Shown here: in pieces, positions 63,691 to 64,000 of the stretch
Position numbering within the stretch: the first letter of the stretch is position 1
Layout of the letters: every line of letters starts with the position of its first letter
From: Cylindrotheca closterium
Lineage: Eukaryota; Bacillariophyta; Bacillariophyceae; Bacillariales; Bacillariaceae
Direction: 5' to 3'
DNA: 64,000 bases
NCBI GenBank assembly: GCA_933822405.4
Contig: CAKOGP040001847.1
Span: forward strand, 302,415-366,414
The notes under the pieces: model-generated
What the model was told of the DNA's origin: nothing
Databases searched by the model: none
Seen by the model: only the letters and a program-made list of their open reading frames with translations
Translations under genes and position numbers: made by a program

Positions 63691-64000
63691 ATTTATTTCA
63701 TTTCAAGTGTTCTGATCACAACCTACAGTATATAAATGTACAGGGTAGGGTCTGCAACTGGTGGGAGAAGCAGACATACATCGGGATTCTACAGTACAGA
63801 TATAAAATAGTACCGGCATATAGTCAAGAATGAAGTCTTGAAATGGTACCGCTACAGCAACTTTGAAACTACTTTTTTTCTGCTACCTTTCTTTAAGATT
63901 TCTTCTCGCTTTCTAAAATCTTGCTTTTTGCCACTGCATGCATGGATGGTTCAATGTTGCCTCTCCTTCCTCCTTCCACCTTCCCTGTTGCAAAATGCCT

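Overview
The window is nuclear DNA of a eukaryotic alga, most probably a pennate diatom. Genes are interrupted by short GT-AG introns (about 60 to 125 bp). Several gene types are diatom-like: an HSF-type regulator with a divergent N-terminus, secreted GDPH/von Willebrand D proteins, proteins with a signal peptide followed by a short Phe-containing plastid-type cleavage motif, and K2P channels. There are no operons, and strands alternate freely. The species is inferred, not read directly from the sequence. One run of 243 N (29540-29782) is an assembly gap.

Left part (1-19800). A mostly empty first 2.9 kb holds one doubtful gene. It is followed by an RbcX-like gene whose 5' side runs into a 20-bp tandem repeat, a type II membrane fucosyltransferase-like protein, a three-exon SWEET sugar transporter, a three-exon calmodulin-like EF-hand protein, a repeat-containing phospho-motif protein, a three-exon VPS13/chorein-type lipid-transfer protein with a broken copy of its own 5' end 1.9 kb upstream, a plastid-type membrane protein, an HSF-family regulator and a PSMG3-like proteasome assembly chaperone.

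Middle (19800-29540). Three head-to-tail K2P potassium-channel paralogues share identical intron positions and phases. Each carries a very large six-cysteine domain between TM1 and the first pore. They are followed by a two-exon aldo/keto reductase that abuts the assembly gap. Just beyond the gap lies the 5' tip of a retroelement.

Right part (29783-64000). Three related secreted proteins, each with three GDPH/vWD modules, occupy this region. The first (30418-34575) is single copy and has an acidic linker. The second lies in a large direct tandem duplication (36452-50220 and 50261-62999). Each unit carries a GDPH protein with a Thr/Pro-rich mucin-like linker, a divergent Aurora-like kinase, an NSUN/RsmB-type RNA cytosine methyltransferase and a decayed retroelement. 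The first copy of the methyltransferase is intact; the second has lost its catalytic core. The left half of the two units looks identical apart from a 144-bp repeat-unit difference, while the right half carries several indels and substitutions. This is either a very recent segmental duplication or two haplotypes placed in tandem by the assembler.

Exon joins given below were derived by hand from splice signals, reading phase and paralogue comparison. All lengths were checked for divisibility by three.
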